NCBI GenBank assembly: GCA_017421885.1
Contig: JAFOHJ010000139.1
Location: 1 to 6,622, forward strand
DNA length: 6,622 nucleotides
From: Clostridia bacterium
Lineage (GTDB): Bacteria; Bacillota_A; Clostridia; Oscillospirales; Butyricicoccaceae
Direction of reading: 5' to 3'
Translations under genes and position numbers: made by a program
The notes under the pieces: generated by a model
Told to the model about the DNA's origin: nothing
Databases searched by the model: none
The model's input: the letters and a program-made list of their open reading frames with translations, nothing else
In this document: positions 1 to 6,095 of the stretch, piece after piece
How the letters are laid out: the number at the start of each line of letters is the position of its first letter
Numbering within the stretch: the first letter of the stretch is position 1

Positions 1-584
1 ATATTGCGCGGCGCAAGCAGGACCGATGCCACCATAATAGCAAGGCAGACATACAGCATTGCCTGGCTTTTATCGCCTGCCCCCTCGCCACCTTCGTCTT
101 CGGCATGGCGGCAAACAAAATGCACAAAGGGGTTGTACCAGTTAAGACACCTTACGATCTTCCACAGAAGCTTCCATATTTCTCTTTCCGCAGGTTCTTT
201 TGCAGCTCTGATCAAATATAATGCCGCAAACGCAATAACACCTGCCGCGTAAACTGCAAAGATCCAATCGGAAGAGCTTTGCGGCATATTTTTTATTACA
301 GGAAACACATGGTCATTAACCGCAGGTACCCACGGCGAAGAATAGCGCGATGCAAGTCCTTTCTCAACAAATGCTCTCATTTTGTCTATCTCAAAGCTAA
401 GATAAGGCACAGATGAAAAACTGGCTGATGCAGGCAAAAAAGCTCTTGCGGCGAGAATAAGCCATGTATATTTTCTTTTTCCGGCCGGTGCATGATCGCC
501 AATCAGATATATAAAAATGAGGATTACCGCTGCTGTAATGCTTACAGCTATGCCCTGTTCCAACACTCCCCAGATATTATACAT
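1..584 (-). CDS. M56 (BlaR1/MecR1)-like membrane protein lacking the HExxH motif; runs off the left edge
   Basis: The reading frame opens at ATG 584-582 and stays open to the window edge (194 codons, C-terminus missing). Upstream GGAGG and GAGAGG stretches (587-597) serve as ribosome binding site, and a consensus promoter lies just before it. Hydrophobic segments sit near residues 13-28, 40-55, 107-126 and 177-191. The first two, with SITAAVILIFIYL and LILAARAFLPAS, match the N-terminal helices of M56 proteins such as BlaR1. LNWYNPFVHFVCRHAEDE (about 148-164) resembles the NPLVW...DxExxCDE region that follows the protease motif in BlaR1. However, only about 20 residues separate the third helix from that motif, and no HExxH is present, whereas BlaR1 carries its zinc-protease loop there. 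It is therefore probably a non-catalytic or degenerate relative. No BlaI-type repressor gene precedes it. GC is about 46%, below its neighbours. The frame is certain; the family is a recognition by eye, and the missing C-terminus could hold a further domain. Confidence 0.72.
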   Translation of the reverse strand, partial: MYNIWGVLEQGIAVSITAAVILIFIYLIGDHAPAGKRKYTWLILAARAFLPASASFSSVPYLSFEIDKMRAFVEKGLASRYSSPWVPAVNDHVFPVIKNMPQSSSDWIFAVYAAGVIAFAALYLIRAAKEPAEREIWKLLWKIVRCLNWYNPFVHFVCRHAEDEGGEGAGDKSQAMLYVCLAIMVASVLLAPRN

Positions 585-623
585 AACCTCTCGCCTCCAT
601 TCTTAATTTAATCTTACAATATA

Positions 624-652
624 ATTATACTTTATCACGCTAATTCTGTCAA
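624..652 (-). promoter_or_regulatory. Consensus sigma-70/sigma-A promoter for the M56-like gene
   Basis: Read on the minus strand, TTGACA (652-647) is followed by a 17-bp spacer and TATAAT (629-624), a perfect match to both consensus boxes. Transcription would start near 617, giving a leader of about 33 nt before the ATG at 584. The -10 box is part of the 10-bp palindrome TATAATTATA. The -35 box lies only 8 bp beyond the terminator hairpin of the preceding asparaginase gene, so this gene is insulated from that operon. Confidence 0.85.
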
Positions 653-689
653 CGAAAGCAAAGCCCTCTGCCAATTAGGCAGAGGGCTT
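653..689 (-). terminator. Intrinsic terminator of the GDPD-asparaginase operon
   Basis: AAGCCCTCTGCC (661-672) and GGCAGAGGGCTT (678-689) form a perfect 12-bp stem with a 5-nt AATTA loop. It begins 12 nt past the asparaginase stop codon. On the minus strand the stem is followed by a T-rich but interrupted tract (TTTGCTTTCGTT). The stem is strong and the U-tract only moderate, so termination is likely but may not be complete. Confidence 0.85.
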
Positions 690-701
690 GTTCATATCTA
701 T

Positions 702-1709
702 TTACTCGGCAAAATGCAGCTCGAACTCGGGCAGAGTATAACCTACAAGCTCCTTCTTGTGGTTATATACCTCCTTCTTCGCCCACTTCTCAAACTCGGG
801 CATCTCCTTCTCGGTGATAACGCCCAGCTGCTTGAGCACCTCGACAACAACCATGTTTCTGACCGCCTCGCTACCGTCGTCGATCTTGACGGCAATGCCA
901 AGACCCTTGTCCTTGACACCTACGATGTAATAGCCGTCGGCGCCCGACTTTGCAAATACATTGGTGCCGAACACCTCCATCAGCTTGGCATCGATGCGCT
1001 CGCTGCCCGACATCATCAGAGGATAGTGTGCCATGGCCTCGGTGATGGTCTTTGCATACTCGGCGCGCTTTCCGGGAAGAGTCTCGGGGCGGGCCAGCCT
1101 TGCAATGCCGTATGCGAAGTTATAAAGAGGCAGAGCATGAACGGGAACGCCGCAGCCATCGGTTCCCAGCAGGATATTCTCGGCAGGATAATTGCAGATG
1201 TCGCCGATCATGGCTGTGATGCGCTTCTGAACATTGTGCTCGCGTGTGTAGTAATCACTCAGATCCTCGCCCAGATGCTTGGCTGTGATCAGCATGCCGC
1301 TGTGCTTGCCCGAGCAGTTGCAGTGTACCTCGCTGGGCTCGATGCCCTTCTCCTCCAGCGCCTTTGCGGCAGGAGCATAGAGGGGCGCATGAACGCCGCA
1401 CTGCAGGGCACTCTCGGGAATGCCTGCCTTGCCCAGCACCGAGCGAACGGCATTAACATGCATCTCTTCGCCGTTATGGGAGGCGCACAGCAGCGACATC
1501 TCCTCTTCGCTGAGGCCGTATGCTTCGACAGCGCCGCTCTCGAATACGCACATTGCCTGCATGGGCTTGGCCGACGAACGGGCAAAAGCCACCTTGTTGG
1601 GGTCGCCTACCGAGGCAACCAGCCTGCCTTCATGGTCGACTACGGCAACATGGCCGGTGTAGATCAGATCCTTATATCCTCCGCGGTAGGAATATGCAAC
1701 GATTTCCAT
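702..1709 (-). CDS. L-asparaginase, asparaginase II family (Rhizobium etli AnsA/ReAV type)
   Basis: The 335-residue product should hydrolyse L-asparagine to L-aspartate and ammonia in the cytosol; there is no signal peptide or membrane segment. It belongs to the family unrelated to classical E. coli asparaginases. As I recall the R. etli enzyme, its key residues are Ser48, Lys51, Ser80, a zinc site of Cys135, Lys138 and Cys189, and Lys263. All but the last appear here at a constant offset of three: Ser45 and Lys48 in RSSAKP, Ser77 in CASHNGE, Cys132 and Lys135 in NCSGKH, and Cys186 in GTDGCGVPV. The Lys254 of AKSGADG is the likely counterpart of the last. Length is normal for the family and the frame is intact. 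The start has a purine-rich but weak ribosome site (AGAGAGAG). The gene follows the phosphodiesterase by 33 nt with no room for a promoter, so it is probably cotranscribed. It likely serves nitrogen or asparagine catabolism; the functional tie to its partner is unclear. Confidence 0.95.
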   Translation of the reverse strand: MEIVAYSYRGGYKDLIYTGHVAVVDHEGRLVASVGDPNKVAFARSSAKPMQAMCVFESGAVEAYGLSEEEMSLLCASHNGEEMHVNAVRSVLGKAGIPESALQCGVHAPLYAPAAKALEEKGIEPSEVHCNCSGKHSGMLITAKHLGEDLSDYYTREHNVQKRITAMIGDICNYPAENILLGTDGCGVPVHALPLYNFAYGIARLARPETLPGKRAEYAKTITEAMAHYPLMMSGSERIDAKLMEVFGTNVFAKSGADGYYIVGVKDKGLGIAVKIDDGSEAVRNMVVVEVLKQLGVITEKEMPEFEKWAKKEVYNHKKELVGYTLPEFELHFAE

Positions 1710-1742
1710 AGTTTTCTCTCTCTTTCTTTTATGTGTTGTTTA

Positions 1743-2570
1743 TCAGGGGATGAACTTCTCAAAAATGACGATGGCGCCGTCCTTCTCGGCCTCAAGCATA
1801 TCCTCGAGCGACCTTATGGTCCAGCTGACCTCCTGCGCCCCCATAAGTTTGCACGCAACGGCGGCAGGGAGCTTCTTTCGGTCGGCAAAACGGTAGGCGA
1901 CAAAGTCGGGTCGGGTCCTGAAGTTGGTCAGCATGTGTGTGGCGATGAACTGAGCCATCGGCTGATCCTTGGGATAGTTTGCTTCGACAAAGTCCTCCGA
2001 AAGCTGGCCTCTGACCACCTCGGGGCGGTTCTCGCGGAACCACTCGACGGCGCGGAAGTCGAAGGACTCGATGCAGTAATCACCCTTGTAGCCGTCCAGC
2101 ATCTCGGCCGTCCTGCGGCAGAGAGCCACATGGTTACCCTTCCATGTCTTGAGCTCAACGATAAGTGGTGTTTTTCCCTCGAACACCTCCAGCACCTCGC
2201 TGAGCAGAGGAGCACGCTCACTTGTGCCCAGAATGCCATAGCTGCAGAGTTCGTCATAGGTCAGGTCCTCCACCACAAGAGGCACACCGCAAAGGCGCTC
2301 GAGCCTGCTGTCATGGATGACCACCAGCCGGCCATCTTTTGTCACATGAACATCCAGCTCGGCTCCAAATCCATGGGTGACCGCCCCCCTGAAGGCAGGC
2401 ATGGTGTTTTCGGGGATGCCTTTATCGATATCATGAAGGCCTCTGTGGGCATAACGGTATTTTTTAAGCACCTCGAGGCCGGGATGGTTATTTCTCGGCG
2501 CCTGAGCCGCTATATAAAGGCCCGAAGCCGCAGCGGCTGTAAAGAGTGCCTTTTTAATAAGCTTTTTCAT
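1743..2570 (-). CDS. Glycerophosphodiester phosphodiesterase, membrane-anchored
   Basis: The 275-residue product should hydrolyse glycerophosphodiesters (deacylated phospholipids, or possibly teichoic-acid-type polymers) to glycerol-3-phosphate and an alcohol. The GDPD TIM-barrel signatures are in order: HRG at 42-44 with PENT at 53-56, ELDVH (Glu71, Asp73), VIHD with catalytic His86, and VELK with metal ligand Glu139. The middle motif CIESFD and the later RGQLSEDF are typical of clostridial members. Residues 1-24 (MKKLIKKA, then a hydrophobic stretch) form an N-terminal anchor or uncleaved signal, placing the catalytic domain outside the membrane by inference. The frame opens 18 codons earlier (2624), but that start lies inside the promoter; ATG 2570 has AAGGAG six bases upstream and is chosen. 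The C-terminus has KDGAIVIFEKFIP where most GDPDs have a GVDGIITDxP-like end, which I take as a subfamily trait. Confidence 0.93.
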   Translation of the reverse strand: MKKLIKKALFTAAAASGLYIAAQAPRNNHPGLEVLKKYRYAHRGLHDIDKGIPENTMPAFRGAVTHGFGAELDVHVTKDGRLVVIHDSRLERLCGVPLVVEDLTYDELCSYGILGTSERAPLLSEVLEVFEGKTPLIVELKTWKGNHVALCRRTAEMLDGYKGDYCIESFDFRAVEWFRENRPEVVRGQLSEDFVEANYPKDQPMAQFIATHMLTNFRTRPDFVAYRFADRKKLPAAVACKLMGAQEVSWTIRSLEDMLEAEKDGAIVIFEKFIP

Positions 2571-2576
2571 GGTATT

Positions 2577-2582
2577 CTCCTT
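2577..2582 (-). promoter_or_regulatory. Ribosome binding site that fixes the GDPD start at 2570
   Basis: AAGGAG on the minus strand lies 6 nt before ATG 2570-2568. The longer open frame starting at 2624 has no such site, and its start falls between the -10 and -35 boxes of the promoter, so it cannot be in the transcript. Confidence 0.85.
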
Positions 2583-2611
2583 CTCATGAGGATGGGTGTG
2601 TATACATATAT

Positions 2612-2640
2612 ATTCTACCACCATTTTACCCCATTGTGAA
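2612..2640 (-). promoter_or_regulatory. Sigma-A-type promoter for the GDPD-asparaginase operon
   Basis: On the minus strand TTCACA (2640-2635, five of six consensus bases) is followed by a 17-bp spacer and TAGAAT (2617-2612, five of six). The inferred start point near 2605 leaves a leader of about 35 nt before ATG 2570. The promoter sits directly downstream of the terminator that closes the antiporter-subunit operon, which supports a separate transcription unit. Confidence 0.75.
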
Positions 2641-2647
2641 CTCGAAT

Positions 2648-2683
2648 ATAAAAGAAAAGCCGCCGCCCTTTTGGGGCAGCGGC
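2648..2683 (-). terminator. Intrinsic terminator of the antiporter-subunit operon
   Basis: GCCGC-C-GCCC (2659-2668) pairs with GGGC-A-GCGGC (2674-2683), giving nine G:C pairs with one internal mismatch and a loop of about 5 nt. On the minus strand the stem is followed by TTTTCTTTTAT (2658-2648). The hairpin starts 5 nt past the stop codon of the 640-residue subunit. It marks the 3' end of the operon, so any other subunits of the complex must be encoded upstream, to the right of this window. Confidence 0.88.
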
Positions 2684-2688
2684 AATTT

Positions 2689-4611
2689 TTATGCGCGGAA
2701 CATCAGGTATACAAGGACCACTACTACGCCGATGCCGAACAGCATCAGCTCGAAGCTCAGGGTCTGGCCGATGGCGCCTGCCCTGACATATTCCTTCGAA
2801 TAACGTCCGAAATGATGATCCTCGCCCGGGGTGACACGCTTGGCGGCGCCCAGGTTCATCAGCCTGGTCATGCACCATGCAAAGCCGTCGGTGAGGCCGT
2901 AAAGAACTCTTGCGAGGAATGCGCCTACAAAGGCATTCGCCCTGATAAGGGGGCGGTAAATGTCGTCCTCAAGGTCCAGCAGCCTGGGCGCGGAGGTATA
3001 TTCGCCGGTCCTGTGATCGGTCAGCAGGCCGCGTACAAATACGAAATAGACGGCGGCGCCGATACACAGCGAGATGACTGCGCCTTTGAGGTTGACCCAC
3101 TCGAAATACCCTACCGACACGGGAGCGCATCTGAGTGCCTCGCTTGCGGCGGCAGCTGCTCTCTCGTAGGTCTGTGCCGGGAAGATTCCCATGCCCAGAA
3201 GGGCAAGAGCGGCGGGCAGGATGGCGATAAGGCTTCCCTTGTCGATGGTGACGGGATGCTTATCATTGTCGGGGCTCTGAACAAAGATCTTAACAAAGAG
3301 CTTGGTCATATAGGCCGCTGTCAGGCCGCCCGAGAAGAGGAACATCACCTCGGCCGCCTCAAGGATGCCGTGAAGAGCATGGGAGCCATGGTGCATCTGA
3401 TGAACGATGCCCTCGTGCAGCAGGGTCTTGCTGACATAGCCGCCGAATCCGGGCACACCTGCGATCGACAGAGCGCCCAGCAGGAAGCATATCTTAAGAG
3501 GCAGGCAGCTGCGTCCAGCGCCCTTGAGTTTATTAAGGTCAAGGGTGTGCTTATGCTTGTAAATAACGCCTGCCGAAATGAACAGAACAAGCTTGGTAAG
3601 GCCGTGGTTGAGGGCATGGGTGACTATGCCGGCTGCGGCAAGGTCGCTCTCATGGCCTATGGTCAGCATAGCCGCGCCCACAAGGATAAATCCGATCTGC
3701 GACAGCGACGAGCAGGCCAGCGTGCGCTTGAGGTCGGTGGAAAAAACGGCCAGCACAGCGCCCAGCACCATCGTGATGCAGCCGAGAGTCAGCAGGAGCA
3801 GCATGAAATTATGGTCGCCCCACAGCAGGCCTGTGACGATGATCAGGATGCCGAAGATGCCCGACTTGGTCAGGATGCCCGACAGCAGCGCGCTGGAAGG
3901 CGCAGGTGCAACGGGGTGAGCCTTGGGCAGCCATACATGGAAGGGATACATACCGGCCTTGATGCCGAAGCCCACCAGCAGGCAAAGAGACAGCACGAAC
4001 AGCCTGCCCTTTTCGGCACAGCCCTCCGAAAGGCCTGCAAGTGAGGCGATGTCGAGGGTACCGAACATATCATGGAGCCCGAAAAGGCCATAGAGCATCA
4101 CAAGGCCGCCGATCATGGCCATGGTCAGATAGGTGTCGGCAGCGCGCTGAGCCTTTTCATTCTCGTTGTGGCCAACCCACACCCACGATGCCAGCGACAT
4201 TGTCTCGAAGCAGATATAGAGGGTGAAAAGGTCGCCTGCATAGAATACTCCCATGATGCCGCCGAGGGTCAGCAGCATGAAGGCATCATAGCGCTCGTTC
4301 TTATGCTCGCCTGCAAAGTATGCGGGGTTGGAAAGGGAGCTCATAAAGAACATAAAGGCGCAGAGAATGCCGAAAACGCTCCTGAGGCCGCTGCCTGCAA
4401 AGGACACGCCCAGCATAAAGATGTCGGTGAAGGCTGCGCTGCACTCCCCTGCCCCGGCAAGCATCACGGCAAAGGCCAGCACAGCGAGGCAGACAAGGCT
4501 CGTCAGGCCGTCGCCCAGCTTCTGCGAGCGTCTGCGCATGGAGTAAACTACCGGTGCCGCGATCATGGGCACGATAACACAGAGAGGCATAAGATATTCA
4601 GTTGAAAACAT
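2689..4611 (-). CDS. Proton/cation-conducting antiporter-like membrane subunit, NuoL/HyfB/MbhH type (640 residues)
   Basis: This polytopic protein belongs to the proton-conducting transporter family of complex I, Mrp antiporters and membrane-bound hydrogenases. The family's charged residues are present: Glu136 in ICFETMSL (helix 5), Lys218 in GFGIKAGMYPFHVWLP (helix 7), Lys249 in GILTKSGIFG (helix 8), Lys340 in HALNHGLTKLVLF, and Lys395 in GFGGYVSK (helix 12). After the usual core (about residues 1-485) come a helix at 508-530, an amphipathic charged stretch at about 545-590, and a final helix at 619-638. This recalls the lateral-helix extension of NuoL or MbhH but is shorter. The loop at 399-414 holds six histidines. 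The start has a perfect AAGGAGG overlapping the previous gene's stop codon, 12 nt away. It is the last gene before a terminator. It could belong to an Mrp-type antiporter, an energy-conserving hydrogenase or a complex-I relative; the window cannot decide. Confidence 0.9.
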   Translation of the reverse strand: MFSTEYLMPLCVIVPMIAAPVVYSMRRRSQKLGDGLTSLVCLAVLAFAVMLAGAGECSAAFTDIFMLGVSFAGSGLRSVFGILCAFMFFMSSLSNPAYFAGEHKNERYDAFMLLTLGGIMGVFYAGDLFTLYICFETMSLASWVWVGHNENEKAQRAADTYLTMAMIGGLVMLYGLFGLHDMFGTLDIASLAGLSEGCAEKGRLFVLSLCLLVGFGIKAGMYPFHVWLPKAHPVAPAPSSALLSGILTKSGIFGILIIVTGLLWGDHNFMLLLLTLGCITMVLGAVLAVFSTDLKRTLACSSLSQIGFILVGAAMLTIGHESDLAAAGIVTHALNHGLTKLVLFISAGVIYKHKHTLDLNKLKGAGRSCLPLKICFLLGALSIAGVPGFGGYVSKTLLHEGIVHQMHHGSHALHGILEAAEVMFLFSGGLTAAYMTKLFVKIFVQSPDNDKHPVTIDKGSLIAILPAALALLGMGIFPAQTYERAAAAASEALRCAPVSVGYFEWVNLKGAVISLCIGAAVYFVFVRGLLTDHRTGEYTSAPRLLDLEDDIYRPLIRANAFVGAFLARVLYGLTDGFAWCMTRLMNLGAAKRVTPGEDHHFGRYSKEYVRAGAIGQTLSFELMLFGIGVVVVLVYLMFRA

Positions 4612-4618
4612 AGCATTG

Positions 4619-4625
4619 CCTCCTT
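4619..4625 (-). promoter_or_regulatory. AAGGAGG ribosome binding site overlapping the upstream stop codon
   Basis: The perfect anti-16S match AAGGAGG lies 7 nt before ATG 4611-4609. Its first two bases are the last two of the TAA stop codon (4626-4624) of the preceding antiporter subunit. This layout suggests translational coupling and equal production of the two membrane subunits. Confidence 0.85.
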
Positions 4626-6081
4626 AGAACAGCCAGGCGCTGAGTGCGCTCTGGATACTTTGGCTGAATATGCCCATAAGGACGATGATCAGGCACAGAG
4701 CCGCCTGAACCGCCTTCATGCGGGACATTTCTTTGATGTCGCCCGAGGCCTTTCTGCCGTCCTCGGGGAAATATGCCTTCGAAATTATGCTCATCAGATA
4801 AGCTGCCGTCAGGAAGGCCGAGATCATAAGAGCTCCGATGCCAAAGACAGGCAAGAGCTTTCCGCTGTACTCGGCCGCGGTGCCGATGGCCCACTTGCTG
4901 AAGAAGCCGGGCATGGGAGGCACGCCCATCAGGGCAGCCGATGCGACGGTGAAGCAGGCAAAGGTGACCGGCATTCTGTGGGCCAGTCCGCCTATCTCGT
5001 CGAGATACTCCTTCTCGCTTGAGATAAGCACCGAGCCCACACCGAAGAAGAGGGTTATCTTAACGAATGCATGGGTCAGCATATGAAGGCAGGCCGCCTT
5101 GAGGCCCATGTTGGACATGAGTGTTACGGCAAACAGAATGTAGGAAAGGTTGCTGACCGTCGACCATGCCAGCCTGCGCTTGAGGTGATTGCTTCTGAGA
5201 GCCAGCAGCGAACCGAGGGCAATGGTAAGTATGGCCGCCGCCATGGGGATATGCTGGGCAAAGGTGCCTGCCAGCATATCGGTGCCGAAGGTATAGTAGG
5301 TCAGACGGATGCAGGCAAAGGCGCCGGCCTTTACTACCGCAGCCGCATGAAGCAGCGCCGTTACCGGCGTGGGTGCCACCGATGCCGAGGGCAGCCACAA
5401 CGATGCCGGGAAGATGGCCGCCTTTACGCCAAAGCCAAAGAAGGCCAGCGTGAAGGCGATGCACAGGTCGTGCGCTACCGCCTCATCTGCGATGTCGCCC
5501 ATAACTCCACCCAAAACAAATCCGCCCGAGCCGCCATAGGTGTGTGTAAACACAATAGCCATAAAGCCGAGGGATGCGCCGGCAATGGAATAGATCAGAT
5601 AGCGTCTGCCGGCAAATCGGGCCTTATCGTCCATCTTGTGCATGACAAGAGGCAGAGTTGCCATCGTCAGCATCTCGAAGAACATATACATGGTCACAAG
5701 ATTTCCGGCAAAGGCAATACCCGCCGAAACGCCATAGGATAACAGGAAGAAGGCGAAGAAGCGGGGCTCGCCTCCCTCATGCTTCATATAGTCGAAGGCA
5801 TAGAGGGTGGTCAGCGGCCACAGCACCGCGATTATCATAATAAATACCTTGGAAAGGCCATCAATGGCCAGCATAACATCAAGGCCCTTGGAAAAGCTCA
5901 TAAGCGTAATGGGCTCGATGTCGGCAAAAAAGACAGTATAGAGAAGCACAGCGCTGTTTATAAGGCTGGCTGCAAACACATACTTGTGAAGGCTGTCCAA
6001 ACTGCCCTTCACTTTATTGTTCATTATGCCGAGTGCGGCTGCCATAGGAAACAGAATGGCGAAAATCATTAAATACTGCAT
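4624..6081 (-). CDS. Proton/cation-conducting antiporter-like membrane subunit, MrpA/D-NuoL/M/N type (485 residues)
   Basis: A polytopic protein of about 14 helices, close in length to NuoN and MrpD. Family residues, numbered from the chosen start: Glu136 in MFFEMLTM (helix 5), Lys220 in GFGVKAAIFPASLWLP (helix 7), Lys251 in HAAAVVKAGAF (helix 8), Lys341 in LTHAFVKITLFF, and Lys396 in GFFSKW (helix 12). The ALLHAAAVVKAG and THAFVK motifs are closest to NuoL and the MrpA core. It should form one ion channel unit of a multi-subunit membrane complex. The frame opens at 6108, but that ATG overlaps the preceding gene and lacks a ribosome site; ATG 6081 has AAAGGAG 5 nt upstream and follows the preceding stop by 14 nt. 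It ends in AWLF, as does the preceding paralogue, and its last 145 residues align with that one with few gaps. All key residues are intact, so it is probably functional. Confidence 0.9.
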   Translation of the reverse strand: MQYLMIFAILFPMAAALGIMNNKVKGSLDSLHKYVFAASLINSAVLLYTVFFADIEPITLMSFSKGLDVMLAIDGLSKVFIMIIAVLWPLTTLYAFDYMKHEGGEPRFFAFFLLSYGVSAGIAFAGNLVTMYMFFEMLTMATLPLVMHKMDDKARFAGRRYLIYSIAGASLGFMAIVFTHTYGGSGGFVLGGVMGDIADEAVAHDLCIAFTLAFFGFGVKAAIFPASLWLPSASVAPTPVTALLHAAAVVKAGAFACIRLTYYTFGTDMLAGTFAQHIPMAAAILTIALGSLLALRSNHLKRRLAWSTVSNLSYILFAVTLMSNMGLKAACLHMLTHAFVKITLFFGVGSVLISSEKEYLDEIGGLAHRMPVTFACFTVASAALMGVPPMPGFFSKWAIGTAAEYSGKLLPVFGIGALMISAFLTAAYLMSIISKAYFPEDGRKASGDIKEMSRMKAVQAALCLIIVLMGIFSQSIQSALSAWLF

Positions 6082-6086
6082 ATTTT

Positions 6087-6093
6087 CTCCTTT
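6087..6093 (-). promoter_or_regulatory. Ribosome binding site that fixes the 485-residue subunit start at 6081
   Basis: AAAGGAG on the minus strand lies 5 nt before ATG 6081-6079 and between the stop codon of the preceding subunit (6096-6098) and this start. The alternative ATG at 6108 lies within the preceding gene and has no purine-rich site before it. Confidence 0.8.
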
Positions 6094-6095
6094 CC

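Noticed and set aside
4..252. A plus-strand 82-codon open frame at the left edge
   Set aside because: It is antisense to the M56-like gene, which has a consensus promoter, a ribosome site and a coherent membrane topology running to the edge.
2571..2624. An 18-codon N-terminal extension of the GDPD (start at 2624)
   Set aside because: Its start codon lies in the spacer of the promoter and upstream of the inferred transcription start; ATG 2570 has a proper AAGGAG and begins a typical MKKLIKKA anchor sequence.
714..2639. A 641-codon plus-strand open frame spanning the asparaginase and GDPD genes
   Set aside because: It lies entirely antisense to two genes with family-defining motifs, crosses the gap and promoter between transcription units, has no convincing ribosome site, and its translation has no recognisable domain. 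Such antisense frames arise from the biased codon pattern of GC-rich genes.
2596..4044. A 482-codon plus-strand open frame across the 640-residue antiporter subunit
   Set aside because: The translation is a low-quality, Gln/Ala/His-rich antisense product, while the minus strand encodes a well-conserved membrane protein with all key residues.
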